Shown: positions 1 to 8,053 of the stretch, piece by piece | How positions within the stretch are numbered: position 1 is the stretch's first letter | How the letters are laid out: each line of letters begins with the position of its first letter | From: Halomonas denitrificans | Lineage (GTDB): Bacteria; Pseudomonadota; Gammaproteobacteria; Xanthomonadales; Wenzhouxiangellaceae | Direction of reading: 5' to 3' | Length of the DNA stretch: 64,000 nucleotides | Assembly: GCA_019800895.1 (NCBI GenBank) | Contig: JAHVKF010000003.1 | Span: forward strand, 868,001-932,000 | Notes under the pieces: generated by a model | The model's input: the letters and a program-made list of their open reading frames with translations, nothing else | Database searches by the model: none | What the model was told of the DNA's origin: nothing | Position numbers and translations under genes: made by a program

Positions 1-492
1 GAGGATTTCCGGCCCCGTCGTGCTGGCGTGGTAGGCGGGGTTGGCCTCGTTCTCGAACTGGCGGGCGAGGAACCAGCCGTTGCGCTCGGCCAGTTCGGCG
101 GCCCGGCGGACCATGCCCGAGCCCTTTTCCTCCTTCGGGGTCAGGATCACCCTGGCGCCGAGCGCGCGCATCAGCTTGCGGCGCTCGATGGAGAAGGTCT
201 CGACCATCAGCGCCACGAACGGATACCCCTTCGCCGCACAGACCATGGCCAGGGCGATGCCGGTATTGCCCGACGTCGCTTCGATCACGGTCTGGCCGGG
301 CTTCAGCGTACCGCGCCGCTCGGCGTCCTCGATGATGCCGATCGCCAGCCGGTCCTTGACCGACGACATGGGATTGAAGAACTCCAGCTTCGCGAACAGG
401 TCCACCTTCTTGTTCGAATTCTTCGGACCGATGCGGTTGAGCCGGACGATCGGGGTATGACCGATCGTGGTCAGGATGTTGTCGTGGATCAC
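1..492 (-). CDS. cysK: Cysteine synthase (O-acetylserine sulfhydrylase), 5' part
   Basis: PLP enzyme that replaces the acetyl group of O-acetylserine with sulfide to make cysteine in the cytosol. The 164 visible codons carry the family N-terminus: a TIGHTPIVRLN opening, the PLP lysine in SSVKDR (Lys46), and the substrate loop TSGNTGIALA near residue 70. The gene runs off the left edge, so roughly the C-terminal half (the family is usually 310-330 residues) is missing. The start is a GTG preceded by a GAGG ribosome site seven bases upstream; no in-frame ATG lies nearby and the reading agrees with family N-termini. Cystathionine beta-synthase-like relatives share the fold, but the NMSS/NPMSSVKDR region and SIERR motif favour CysK. 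Confidence 0.93.
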   Translation of the reverse strand, partial: MIHDNILTTIGHTPIVRLNRIGPKNSNKKVDLFAKLEFFNPMSSVKDRLAIGIIEDAERRGTLKPGQTVIEATSGNTGIALAMVCAAKGYPFVALMVETFSIERRKLMRALGARVILTPKEEKGSGMVRRAAELAERNGWFLARQFENEANPAYHASTTGPEIL

Positions 493-642
493 GGTGGTTC
501 CTCGCAAGGTGGACTCGACGGATCTCCGAGTCTAGCGCCGTGGATTTCCGAGCGGCGTGACGTCGGGATGCCATGGAGGGGACCGGCAGGAGCGGTCGAA
601 TCGTGCAGCGACTGAGGTCGCCGGATGAAACGAAGCCCCGTC

Positions 643-667
643 TGTAGGAGTGAGCTTGCGAGCGAAT
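643..667 (+). repeat. REP-like short repeat between dnaE and cysK
   Basis: The string TGTAGGAGTGAGCTTGCGAG, followed by CGAAT, closely resembles the consensus of Pseudomonas-type REP sequences (TGTAGGAGCGAGCTTGCTCG then CGAA). Here the second half of the palindrome is altered, so the stem is weakened. It lies in the 215-bp gap between the end of dnaE and the start of cysK, a typical REP location. Only one copy is seen in the window. The family assignment is from memory of the consensus, not a search. Confidence 0.45.
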
Positions 668-707
668 CGTCAGGGGCCTGTCGCGTTCCTCGCCCCGTTC
701 ACCGATA

Positions 708-3700
708 TCACCGGTATACCAACTCCACCGCTTCCACCGCCTCCAGCCCCGCGATCGCCGCAAGCAGCTCGGTGCAGGGCCGGACCCGCCACGCGGCGCC
801 GAGCTTCAGGGTCGCCTCGGCGCGCCCGTTGCCGAACTGCACGATGACCGGAATGTCGCCCGGACGATATGGCCGGAGTGCGGCGGCGAGGTCGTGGTGG
901 ACGCTGTCCGGCGGGGCGTCCGGGCGCAGGCGGAGCTGGACGTGGCGCGCGAAGCGCTCGCGCGCCTGGTCGAGGGTGAAGACCTGCTCGGCGATCATCC
1001 GGTAGCCGCCGTTGAAGTCGTCGATATCGACCTTGCCGCTGACCACCACCACCTCGTCGGCGACCAGCACATCGCCGCTCTCGGACATCACCCGATCGAA
1101 GACCGCCACTTCCATCCGTGCGCTGCCGTCGTCGATCGCCGCGAACACGCCCTTGCCGGGCCGTCGACGCAGCGCCACGACCAGGCCCGCCAGGGTCATC
1201 GGCGTGCCCTGGTTGCGGCCGCGCCGGCGGCCGTCGCCGTTGCTGCCCGGCGGTGGCTGCTGCCCGCCCAGCTTGTCCGCCACGTCGCCGAGCCGGCAGC
1301 TGACGAAGCCGCCGATCTCGTCGGCCAGGTCGTCCATCGGGTGGCCCGTCAGGTAGAGCCCCAGGGTCTCGCGCTCGGCGCGCAGGCGCTGGCGGGCGTT
1401 CCAGGGCCGCACGTCGGGCAGCGGCGGCTCGTCGTCGGGACCGGGCGCATCGCCGCCGCCGGCCCCTCCACCGAACAGGCTGGCCTGGCCGGCGGCCGAA
1501 TCGGCCTGGTGCCGCTCGGCGGCGGCCCAGGCATCGGGCAGCGCCTGCATCAGCGCCGCGCGATTGTCGCTGATGCTCTCCAGCACGCCGGCGCGGATCA
1601 GCGTCTCCATCGTGCGCTTGTTGAGCTTGCCGAGGTCGAGCTCGCGCAGGAGCCCGCCGAGCGACTCGAACGGGCCCGTGCGCTCGCGCACCGCGACGAT
1701 GTTCTCGATCGCGCCCTCGCCGACGCCCTTGACCGCGCCTAGGCCGTAGCGGATCCGGCCGTCCTCGACCTCGAAGCGGTAGACCGAGGCATTGATGTCC
1801 GGCGGCAGGATCTCGAGGCCCATCGCCCGGCAGTCCTCGATCAGGTTGGCCACCTTGTCGGTCTTGTCCATGTCGGCCGACAGCACCGCGGCCATGAACT
1901 CGGCCGGGTAGTGGGCCTTCAGCCAGGCCGTGTGGTACGCGACCAGCGCGTAGGCGACCGAGTGGGACTTGTTGAAGCCGTAGCCGGCGAAGGTCTCGAT
2001 CAGGTCGAAGAGGTGGCCCGCATCGTTGGCGTCGACCCCGTTCTCGGCCGCCCCCGCGCAGAAGATCTCGCGCTGCTTGGCCATCAGGTCGCGGTCCTTC
2101 TTGCCCATCGCGCGGCGCAGCAGGTCGGCGCCGCCGAGCGTGTAGCCGGCCACGACCTGGGCGATCTGCATGACCTGCTCCTGGTACAGGATCACGCCGT
2201 AGGTCGGCGCGAGGATCGGCTCGGTCATCGGGTGCGGGTACTTGACCGTGGCCCGGCCGTGCTTGCGCTCGACGTAGTCGTCGACCATTCCGGCGTCCAG
2301 CGGGCCGGGGCGGAACAGGGCGACGGCGGCGACGATGTCGTCGAAGCTGTCGGGGACCAGCTTGCGGAGCAGGTCCTTCATGCCGCGCGACTCGAGCTGG
2401 AACACCGCCGTGGTGTGCGCCTTCTGCAGCAGGCGGAAGGTCTCGTCGTCTTCCAGCGGCAGCGCTTCGAGGTCGATCGGGTCTTCGCCGGCCTGGCGCC
2501 GCGCGCGGTTCACGGACTTCATCGCCCAGTCGATGATCGTCAGGTTCCTCAGGCCGAGGAAGTCGAACTTCACCAGGCCGACGGCCTCGACGTCGTTCTT
2601 GTCGAACTGGGTCACCACCGAGCCCGAGCGCGGGTCGGTGTAGAGCGGGGTGAAGTCGGTCAGCGGACCGGGCGCGATGACCACGCCCCCGGCGTGCTTG
2701 CCGGCGTTGCGGGCCACTCCTTCGAGCTGCATGGCCAGGTCCAGGATGCTGCGCGTGTCGTCTTCGCGCTCGAAGCGCTGCTTCAGCTCCGGCTCCTGCT
2801 CCAGTGCCTTGGCCAGCGTCATGTTCAGGTCCGGCGGAATGAGCTTGGCGATCGAGTCGACGAAGCCGTAGTTGTAGCCGAGCACCCGGCCGCAGTCGCG
2901 CACCGCCGCCTTGGCGGCCAGCGTGCCGTAGGTGATGATCTGGCTGACCCGGTCGCGGCCGTAATGATCGGCCACGTAGTCGATGACCCGGTCGCGGCCG
3001 GCCACGCAGAAGTCGATGTCGAAGTCGGGCATCGACACGCGCTCGGGGTTCAGGAAGCGCTCGAACAGCAGGTCGTAGCGCAGCGGGTCCGGGTCCGTGA
3101 TGCCGATGCACCAGGCGACCAGCGAGCCGGCGCCGGAACCGCGACCGGGCCCGACCGGCACGTCGTTGTTGCGTGCCCAGGCGATGAAGTCGGCAACGAT
3201 CAGGAAGTAGCCGGAAAACCCCATCTTGATGATGACCGCCAGCTCCCGCTCCACCCGGTCCCGGTAGTCCTGCTCCTCGTAGCCCGGCGCGATGCCGTGG
3301 GTCGCAAGGCGGCGCTCCAGGCCCTCGAAACTCTTGCGGCGCAGGTAGTCGTCGGCCGTGTCGCCGTCCGGCAGCGGGAAGGCGGGCAGGGCGTACTCGC
3401 CCAGGGTCAGCTCGAGGTTCAGGCGCCTGGCCAGCTCGACGGAGTTCTCCAGCGCCACCGGCAGGTCGGCGAAGACCTCGGCCATTGCCTCCGGCGACTT
3501 GAGGCACTGCGCCTCGACGTAGTCGCGCGGCCGGTGCTTGTCGTCGAGCAGCCGGCTCTGATGGATGCACACCCGGGCCTCGTGGGCCAGGTACTCGTCG
3601 GGCTGGGCGAAGCGGACGTCGTTCGTCGCGACCACGGGCACGTCGGCCTCGATCGCCGCGGCCAGCAGCCCGCCCTCGACCTCGCGCTCGCCGGCGCGCC

Positions 3701-4277
3701 CGGTCCGGGTCAGTTCGATGTAGACCCGGTCCGGGAAGCGCCGGGTCCAGGCGTCCAGGCGCCGGTGCGCCTCGTTGGGGTGGCCCGCAGAGAGCGCCTG
3801 GCCGACGTCGCCGGCCCAGCCGGTCAGGGCGATCAGGCCCTCGCAGGCCTCGGGCGTGAGCCAGTCCTCGTGGACCCGCGGCTGGCCCTCGTGGCGGCCC
3901 TCGACGAAGCTCTTCGAGATCAGCCGGCACAGGTTCAGGTAGCCGGTCCGGTCGGCGACCAGCAGCGTCGCCACGTGGGGCTCGGGCCGGCTCGACGAGG
4001 CGATCCGCACGTCGGCGCCGACCAGCGGCTTGATCCCGGCCTTGTGCGCCTCGCGGTAGAACTTGACCAGGCCGAACAGGTTGTGCCAGTCCGTGATCGC
4101 GATCGCCGGCATCCCCAGCTCGCGGGCGCGCCGGACCAGCTCGGCCGGCTTCGACAGGCCGTCCTCGAGGCTGTACTGGGAGTGGACGCGGAGGTGGACG
4201 AAGGTCGCCGGGGCCGGCTCGACCCGCGCATCGTCGGCGGCGGAGGGCGCAGGGATCGATGCGGGGTCGGCGGACAT
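708..4277 (-). CDS. dnaE: DNA polymerase III subunit alpha
   Basis: Catalytic subunit of the replicative polymerase. The 1189-residue product has an N-terminal PHP domain (HLRVHSQYSLEDGL near residue 25), the catalytic aspartates in PDFDIDFC (about residue 400), the palm/finger segment GFNKSHSVAYALVAYHTAWL, helix-hairpin-helix and a C-terminal OB-fold region. Length matches bacterial DnaE (about 1160-1190). The PHP motif reads HSQYS instead of HSDYS, so the metal site of this domain is probably decayed, as in many DnaE proteins whose proofreading is done by DnaQ. I chose the ATG at 4277 over an in-frame ATG 27 codons upstream because homology starts shortly after it. A TATAAT on the coding strand sits only 8-13 bases before this ATG, so transcripts may have almost no leader. 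In many gammaproteobacteria dnaE is followed by accA; here cysK follows. Confidence 0.97.
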   Translation of the reverse strand: MSADPASIPAPSAADDARVEPAPATFVHLRVHSQYSLEDGLSKPAELVRRARELGMPAIAITDWHNLFGLVKFYREAHKAGIKPLVGADVRIASSSRPEPHVATLLVADRTGYLNLCRLISKSFVEGRHEGQPRVHEDWLTPEACEGLIALTGWAGDVGQALSAGHPNEAHRRLDAWTRRFPDRVYIELTRTGRAGEREVEGGLLAAAIEADVPVVATNDVRFAQPDEYLAHEARVCIHQSRLLDDKHRPRDYVEAQCLKSPEAMAEVFADLPVALENSVELARRLNLELTLGEYALPAFPLPDGDTADDYLRRKSFEGLERRLATHGIAPGYEEQDYRDRVERELAVIIKMGFSGYFLIVADFIAWARNNDVPVGPGRGSGAGSLVAWCIGITDPDPLRYDLLFERFLNPERVSMPDFDIDFCVAGRDRVIDYVADHYGRDRVSQIITYGTLAAKAAVRDCGRVLGYNYGFVDSIAKLIPPDLNMTLAKALEQEPELKQRFEREDDTRSILDLAMQLEGVARNAGKHAGGVVIAPGPLTDFTPLYTDPRSGSVVTQFDKNDVEAVGLVKFDFLGLRNLTIIDWAMKSVNRARRQAGEDPIDLEALPLEDDETFRLLQKAHTTAVFQLESRGMKDLLRKLVPDSFDDIVAAVALFRPGPLDAGMVDDYVERKHGRATVKYPHPMTEPILAPTYGVILYQEQVMQIAQVVAGYTLGGADLLRRAMGKKDRDLMAKQREIFCAGAAENGVDANDAGHLFDLIETFAGYGFNKSHSVAYALVAYHTAWLKAHYPAEFMAAVLSADMDKTDKVANLIEDCRAMGLEILPPDINASVYRFEVEDGRIRYGLGAVKGVGEGAIENIVAVRERTGPFESLGGLLRELDLGKLNKRTMETLIRAGVLESISDNRAALMQALPDAWAAAERHQADSAAGQASLFGGGAGGGDAPGPDDEPPLPDVRPWNARQRLRAERETLGLYLTGHPMDDLADEIGGFVSCRLGDVADKLGGQQPPPGSNGDGRRRGRNQGTPMTLAGLVVALRRRPGKGVFAAIDDGSARMEVAVFDRVMSESGDVLVADEVVVVSGKVDIDDFNGGYRMIAEQVFTLDQARERFARHVQLRLRPDAPPDSVHHDLAAALRPYRPGDIPVIVQFGNGRAEATLKLGAAWRVRPCTELLAAIAGLEAVEAVELVYR

Positions 4278-4351
4278 GGATTCGATTATAGGGAAGGGTG
4301 GAGCGAGGGGCGGGGCGGTGGACGGGTCGAGCAGAAATTTCGTTCGCGGTA

Positions 4352-4380
4352 TTGCCAAATCGGGGGCGATTTGGTATCTT
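4352..4380 (+). promoter_or_regulatory. Sigma-70 promoter of the tRNA-Val gene
   Basis: TTGCCA (4352-4357), a 17-bp spacer, and TATCTT (4375-4380). Expected transcription start is near 4387, about ten bases before the tRNA 5' end. It lies in the divergent gap with dnaE. Confidence 0.7.
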
Positions 4381-4397
4381 GGCGCGCTTCGCTGTAC

Positions 4398-4474
4398 GGG
4401 CGATTAGCTCAGTTGGTTAGAGCGCTGTCTTGACATGGCAGAGGTCGCTGGTTCAAATCCAGCATCGCCCACCA
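4398..4474 (+). tRNA. tRNA-Val (anticodon GAC)
   Basis: A 77-nt cloverleaf with acceptor stem GGGCGAT/ATCGCCC, D-arm GCTC...GAGC, anticodon stem CTGTC/GGCAG around loop TTGACAT (anticodon GAC, reads GUC), T-arm GCTGG-TTCAAAT-CCAGC, and an encoded ACCA end. The TTGACAT loop is typical of gammaproteobacterial tRNA-Val(GAC). It is followed immediately by the 143-bp repeat array. Confidence 0.95.
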
Positions 4475-4475
4475 A

Positions 4476-5090
4476 ATTCCCTCCTTCAGAACTTCCCTGG
4501 CACGCCGCCTGCGCCGTCGTTCGGTGCTCGCGATCCTCATGTGCCATCAAGGCACACTGCGGTCGCTGCGCTCCGCGCGCCGGCGCATTCGACGCACCAG
4601 GAAAGCCCTGAAGAAGGGAATTGCATTTCCTCCAGGTCCCCGGCACGCCGCCTTGGCCGGCGTTCGGTGCTCGCGATCCTCATGTGCCATCAAGGCACAC
4701 TGCGGTCGCTGCGCTCCGCGTGCCGGCGCATTCGACGCACCAGGAAAGCCCTGAAGAAGGGAATTTCATTTCCTCCAGATCCCTGGCACGCCGCCTGTTT
4801 CGTCGTTCGGTGCTCGCGATCCTCATGTGCCATCAAGGCACACTGCGGTCGCTGTGCTCCGCGCGCCGGTGCAATCGACGCACCCGGAAAGCCCTGAAGA
4901 AGGGAATTGCATTTCCACCATCTCCCTGGCACGCCGCCTGCGCCGTCGTTCGGTGCTCGCGATCCTCATGTGCCCCAAGACTCGTCGGGCTCGGGGCGGT
5001 CCCGGGTCCGACGAGTCTCAACACTGCGTTTCCTGCACTCCGCGCGTCGGTCCAGTCGCGCATCACCAACGCCCTGAAGGTCGGAATTCC
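4476..5090 (+). repeat. 143-bp tandem repeat array downstream of tRNA-Val
   Basis: The landmark GGCACGCCGCC recurs at 4499, 4642, 4785 and 4928, an exact 143-bp period. Copies 1-3 are nearly identical; copy 4 diverges after ATGTGCC and degrades up to about 5090. Each of copies 1-3 holds a hairpin TGTGCC-ATCAA-GGCACA, flanked by further imperfectly pairing sequence, and ends with CTGAAGAAGGGAATT, the near reverse complement of AATTCCCTCCTTCAG that opens the array after the tRNA CCA. Because 143 is not a multiple of three, the same sequence reads open in shifting frames on both strands; I regard those frames as artefacts. A segment GCATTCGACGCACCA in each unit resembles the tRNA 3' end GCATCGCCCACCA. 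The remainder up to thrS (5091-5202) holds no recognisable gene. Confidence 0.85.
4978..5018 (+). repeat. 11-bp-arm palindrome in the last array copy
   Basis: AGACTCGTCGG (4978-4988) pairs perfectly with CCGACGAGTCT (5008-5018) across a GC-rich 19-nt loop. It occupies the place where copies 1-3 have the TGTGCC-ATCAA-GGCACA hairpin, so the last copy keeps a stem-loop at the same spot with unrelated sequence. It could act as a terminator for the tRNA transcript, although no T-run follows. Confidence 0.6.
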
Positions 5091-5202
5091 CTCCTGCGCT
5101 AGCATACCCTCGGCTCGCCGCTGGCGTAGCCGACTGCGAGCTGGGCGTCACCGAGTCGTTGCCGAGCGGTCGGATTGGAGGTTCCGACTGCTGCTTTGCG
5201 GC

Positions 5203-5230
5203 TTGGAGGCTCCTCTCGGTCCGGTACAAT
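5203..5230 (+). promoter_or_regulatory. Candidate thrS promoter
   Basis: TTGGAG (5203-5208), 16-bp spacer, TACAAT (5225-5230), placing the transcript start about 30 bases before the thrS ATG. The leader is too short for the operator structures known upstream of enterobacterial thrS. Confidence 0.5.
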
Positions 5231-5267
5231 TGCAGGTTCGTATCGGTTTTGACTGCACGGAATTTGC

Positions 5268-7193
5268 ATGCCTGAGATCACGTTGCCCGACGGGAGTCGG
5301 AAGTCGTTCGATGCGCCGGTGACGGTGCATGAGGTCGCGGAGTCGATCGGGCCGGGGCTGGCGAAGGCGGCCCTGGCCGGGGAGGTGAACGGGAAGCTGG
5401 TGGATACGGGGTTCCGGATCACCGGCGACGCGGACCTGAAGATCATCACCGGGCGCGACGAGGACGGGGTGGAGATCATCCGGCATTCGACGGCGCACCT
5501 GCTGGCGCAGGCGGTCAAGCGGCTGTTCCCGGAAACTCAGGTCACGATCGGCCCGACGGTCGATAACGGCTTCTACTACGATTTCGCCCGCGAAAAGCCC
5601 TTCAAGCCCGAGGATCTCGAGGCGATCGAGAAGGAGATGGCGCGGATCGTGGCCGAGGACATCCCGGTCGAGCGGTCCGAGATGGGGCGCGACGAGGCGG
5701 TGAAGTTCTTCCGCGACCAGGGCGAGGAGTACAAGGCCGAGATCATCGAGAGCATTCCGTCCGACGAGGCGCTGTCGCTTTACCGGCAGGGCGATTTCAT
5801 CGATCTGTGCCGGGGGCCGCACGTGCCGTCGACGGGCAAGCTGGGGGCGTTCAAGCTGACCAAGCTGGCCGGTGCCTACTGGCGCGGCGACTCGAACAAC
5901 GAGATGCTCCAGCGCATCTACGGCACGGCCTGGGGCGACAAGAAGGCCCTGAAAGCCTATCTGCGCCGCCTGGAAGAGGCCGAGAAGCGGGACCACCGCA
6001 AGATCGGCAAGCAGCTGGGCCTGTTCCACAGCCAGCCGGAAGCGCCGGGCATGGTGTTCTGGCACGACCACGGCTGGCGGATCTACCGGATGATCCAGGA
6101 CTACATCCGCGATCGTCTGCAGGAGGCCGACTACCAGGAGGTCCACACGCCGCAGATCGTCGACCTGAGCCTGTGGCAGAAATCGGGCCACTGGGACAAT
6201 TTCTCCGACAACATGTTCATCACCTCGTCCGAGGACCGCACCTACGCGGTCAAGCCGATGAACTGCCCCTGCCACGTGCAGATCTTCAACCAGGGCCTCA
6301 GGAGCTACCGCGACCTGCCGTTGCGCATGGCCGAGTTCGGCTCCTGCCACCGGAACGAGCCGTCGGGCTCGCTGCACGGGCTGATGCGGGTGCGCAACTT
6401 CGTCCAGGACGACGCGCACATCTTCTGCACGCCCGAGCAGATGCGCGACGAGGTGCTGGCCTTCAACGAGCTGGTTTTCGACGTCTACAAGGACTTCGGC
6501 TTCGAGGACATCCAGGTCAAGCTGTCGACGCGGCCCGAGCAGCGGGTGGGTTCCGACGAGGTCTGGGACCGGGCCGAGGCCGCGCTGAAGGAAGCGCTGG
6601 AAGCCGCTGAAATTCCATATGAAATCCAGCCGGGCGAGGGCGCCTTCTACGGCCCGAAGATCGAGTTCTCGCTGACCGACTGCATCGGCCGGGTCTGGCA
6701 GTGCGGCACGATGCAGGTCGATTTCTCGATGCCCGGCCGCCTGGGCGCGGCCTACGTGGACGAGAACGGCGAGAAGCAGGTGCCGGTGATGCTGCACCGG
6801 GCCATCCTCGGCTCGGTCGAGCGATTCATCGGCGTGCTGATCGAGCACTACGCGGGCAACCTCCCCGTGTGGCTGGCGCCGGTCCAGGCGGTGGTGATGA
6901 ACATCACCGACGCCCAGGCCGAGTACGCCCAGGGCGTGGCACGGCGGCTCGAGGAGCTCGGGTTCCGCGCCGAGGCCGACTTGAGGAACGAAAAGATCGG
7001 TTTTAAAATCCGCGAGCAGACCCTGGCCAAGGTGCCGTTCCTGCTGGTGGTCGGGGACCGCGAAGTCGAGGAAGGCACGGTCGCCGTCCGCCAGCGAAGC
7101 GGCAACGACCTCGGCTCGATGCGCCTGGAGGCCTTCGCCGACAAGCTCGGTCAGTGGGTCGCCCAGCGCGGTCGGACGAATCCGGCGGACTGA
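5268..7193 (+). CDS. thrS: Threonine--tRNA ligase
   Basis: Class II synthetase that charges tRNA-Thr and edits mis-charged serine. At 641 residues it matches the E. coli enzyme (642). In order it shows a TGS domain (residues 1-60), the editing domain ([16 protein letters not shown] near residue 75), the catalytic core with motif 2 ([18 protein letters not shown]) and the zinc-binding MNCPCH region, motif 3 ([18 protein letters not shown]), and the C-terminal anticodon-binding domain ending RQRSG. The ATG gives the normal [10 protein letters not shown] start; the ribosome site is weak. infC follows after 167 bases, with its own promoter. Confidence 0.98.
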   Translation: MPEITLPDGSRKSFDAPVTVHEVAESIGPGLAKAALAGEVNGKLVDTGFRITGDADLKIITGRDEDGVEIIRHSTAHLLAQAVKRLFPETQVTIGPTVDNGFYYDFAREKPFKPEDLEAIEKEMARIVAEDIPVERSEMGRDEAVKFFRDQGEEYKAEIIESIPSDEALSLYRQGDFIDLCRGPHVPSTGKLGAFKLTKLAGAYWRGDSNNEMLQRIYGTAWGDKKALKAYLRRLEEAEKRDHRKIGKQLGLFHSQPEAPGMVFWHDHGWRIYRMIQDYIRDRLQEADYQEVHTPQIVDLSLWQKSGHWDNFSDNMFITSSEDRTYAVKPMNCPCHVQIFNQGLRSYRDLPLRMAEFGSCHRNEPSGSLHGLMRVRNFVQDDAHIFCTPEQMRDEVLAFNELVFDVYKDFGFEDIQVKLSTRPEQRVGSDEVWDRAEAALKEALEAAEIPYEIQPGEGAFYGPKIEFSLTDCIGRVWQCGTMQVDFSMPGRLGAAYVDENGEKQVPVMLHRAILGSVERFIGVLIEHYAGNLPVWLAPVQAVVMNITDAQAEYAQGVARRLEELGFRAEADLRNEKIGFKIREQTLAKVPFLLVVGDREVEEGTVAVRQRSGNDLGSMRLEAFADKLGQWVAQRGRTNPAD

Positions 7194-7254
7194 CACCGGT
7201 TCTCCGCATTGCCGCAGGCCTGCGACAATGTTCGCCCGGCCTCCGGCAGACGTT

Positions 7255-7284
7255 TGCCGGCATCGGGCCGGGATTGGCCATAAT
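7255..7284 (+). promoter_or_regulatory. Candidate infC promoter
   Basis: TTGCCG (7255-7260), 18-bp spacer, CATAAT (7279-7284), in the thrS-infC gap. A GC-rich imperfect hairpin (GGCCCGCC...GGCGGGGCC) follows at about 7289-7311. A separate infC promoter near or within thrS is also known in enterobacteria. Confidence 0.45.
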
Positions 7285-7360
7285 GTCAGGCCCGCCCGGA
7301 ACGGCGGGGCCGAAGCGGTTACACCGAACAAACTCAATCCACAGCTAAGGAGACATCCAC

Positions 7361-7879
7361 ATCGCCACTGACAAGAAGACCCGGCGCAACCAGGACATTA
7401 CCGCGCCCAAGGTGCGAGTCGTCGCCTCCAACGGCGACCAGGTCGGCATCCGGAGCATCCAGGACGCCATCGCGCTGGCCGAGGAAGAGGGCATGGACCT
7501 GGTCGAGATCGCGCCGCAGGCGGATCCGCCGGTGTGCCGGATCATGGACTGGGGCAAGTTCCGCTTCGAGGAATCGAAGAAGCAGCAGGCCCAGAAGAAG
7601 AAGCAGAAGCAGGTCCAGGTCAAGGAAGTGAAGTTCCGGCCCGGCACCGACGACCACGACTATGACGTGAAGATGCGCAACCTGCGCCGCTTCATCGAGG
7701 AAGGCAACAAGGTCAAGGTCACGCTGCGCTTCCGCGGCCGCGAAATGGCCCACCAGGATCTCGGCCGCGACCTGCTCAAGCGGGTCGAGGGCGACATGGA
7801 AGGCGAGATCACCGTCGAGCAGTTTCCGCGCATGGAAGGCCGCCAGATGGTGATGATGATCGCGCCGAAGAAGACATGA
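7361..7879 (+). CDS. infC: Translation initiation factor IF-3 (AUC start codon)
   Basis: IF-3 binds the 30S subunit, keeps subunits apart and rejects non-AUG starts. The 172-residue product has the N-domain ([12 protein letters not shown] at the start, then [12 protein letters not shown]), a lysine/glutamine-rich linker ([12 protein letters not shown]), and the C-domain ending MIAPKKT. The start is an AUC placed eight bases after a strong AAGGAG (7347-7352); translation from it gives the conserved N-terminus, while the first in-frame ATG/GTG lies inside the conserved region. A rare AUU/AUC start is the basis of IF-3 self-repression in E. coli, so the same control is likely. Unlike the common order, no rpmI or rplT follows; a bidirectional terminator and the convergent cox cluster come next. 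Confidence 0.96.
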   Translation: MATDKKTRRNQDITAPKVRVVASNGDQVGIRSIQDAIALAEEEGMDLVEIAPQADPPVCRIMDWGKFRFEESKKQQAQKKKQKQVQVKEVKFRPGTDDHDYDVKMRNLRRFIEEGNKVKVTLRFRGREMAHQDLGRDLLKRVEGDMEGEITVEQFPRMEGRQMVMMIAPKKT

Positions 7880-7987
7880 TCGTCAGGCGATGAGGATGCG
7901 CGGCCGACCGTACGAGTGATCGTTCGACGGCTCGTTCGACGGGCTGGCCGCATCCCTCGAAGAAGACACGTCGGCACATTGCCGGAT

Positions 7988-8020
7988 ACGAAAAAGGGGC
8001 CCGCCGGGCCCCTTTTTCGT
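7988..8020. terminator. Bidirectional Rho-independent terminator between infC and cox3
   Basis: A perfect inverted repeat with 15-bp arms and a 3-nt loop: the core GGGGCCC-GCC-GGGCCCC is flanked by AAAAA on one side and TTTTT on the other, so each strand reads a GC stem followed by T residues. It ends the thrS/infC transcript and, from the other side, the oxidase operon. Confidence 0.92.
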
Positions 8021-8053
8021 GGTCGGGTTGTGGCCCGGAACCGGGCGGCCCGG

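Noticed and set aside
1911-4433. 840-codon open frame on the plus strand opposite dnaE
   Set aside because: Antisense shadow of a GC-rich gene; low-complexity Val/Arg/Asp/Gly content and no family features, while dnaE is unmistakable.
4476-5090. CRISPR array
   Set aside because: The whole 143-bp unit is conserved; there are no short repeats separated by unique spacers, and no cas genes.
4430-5322. Several overlapping ORFs of 76-233 codons in the tRNA-Val array
   Set aside because: They are the same repeat read in rotating frames on both strands; peptides repeat with the 143-bp period and resemble no protein.
5148-7337. 729-codon open frame opposite thrS
   Set aside because: Antisense shadow; composition biased and spans the thrS promoter and infC leader.
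7880-7987. rpmI or rplT in the gap after infC
   Set aside because: The gap is about 100 bases and no frame gives L35 or L20 sequence.
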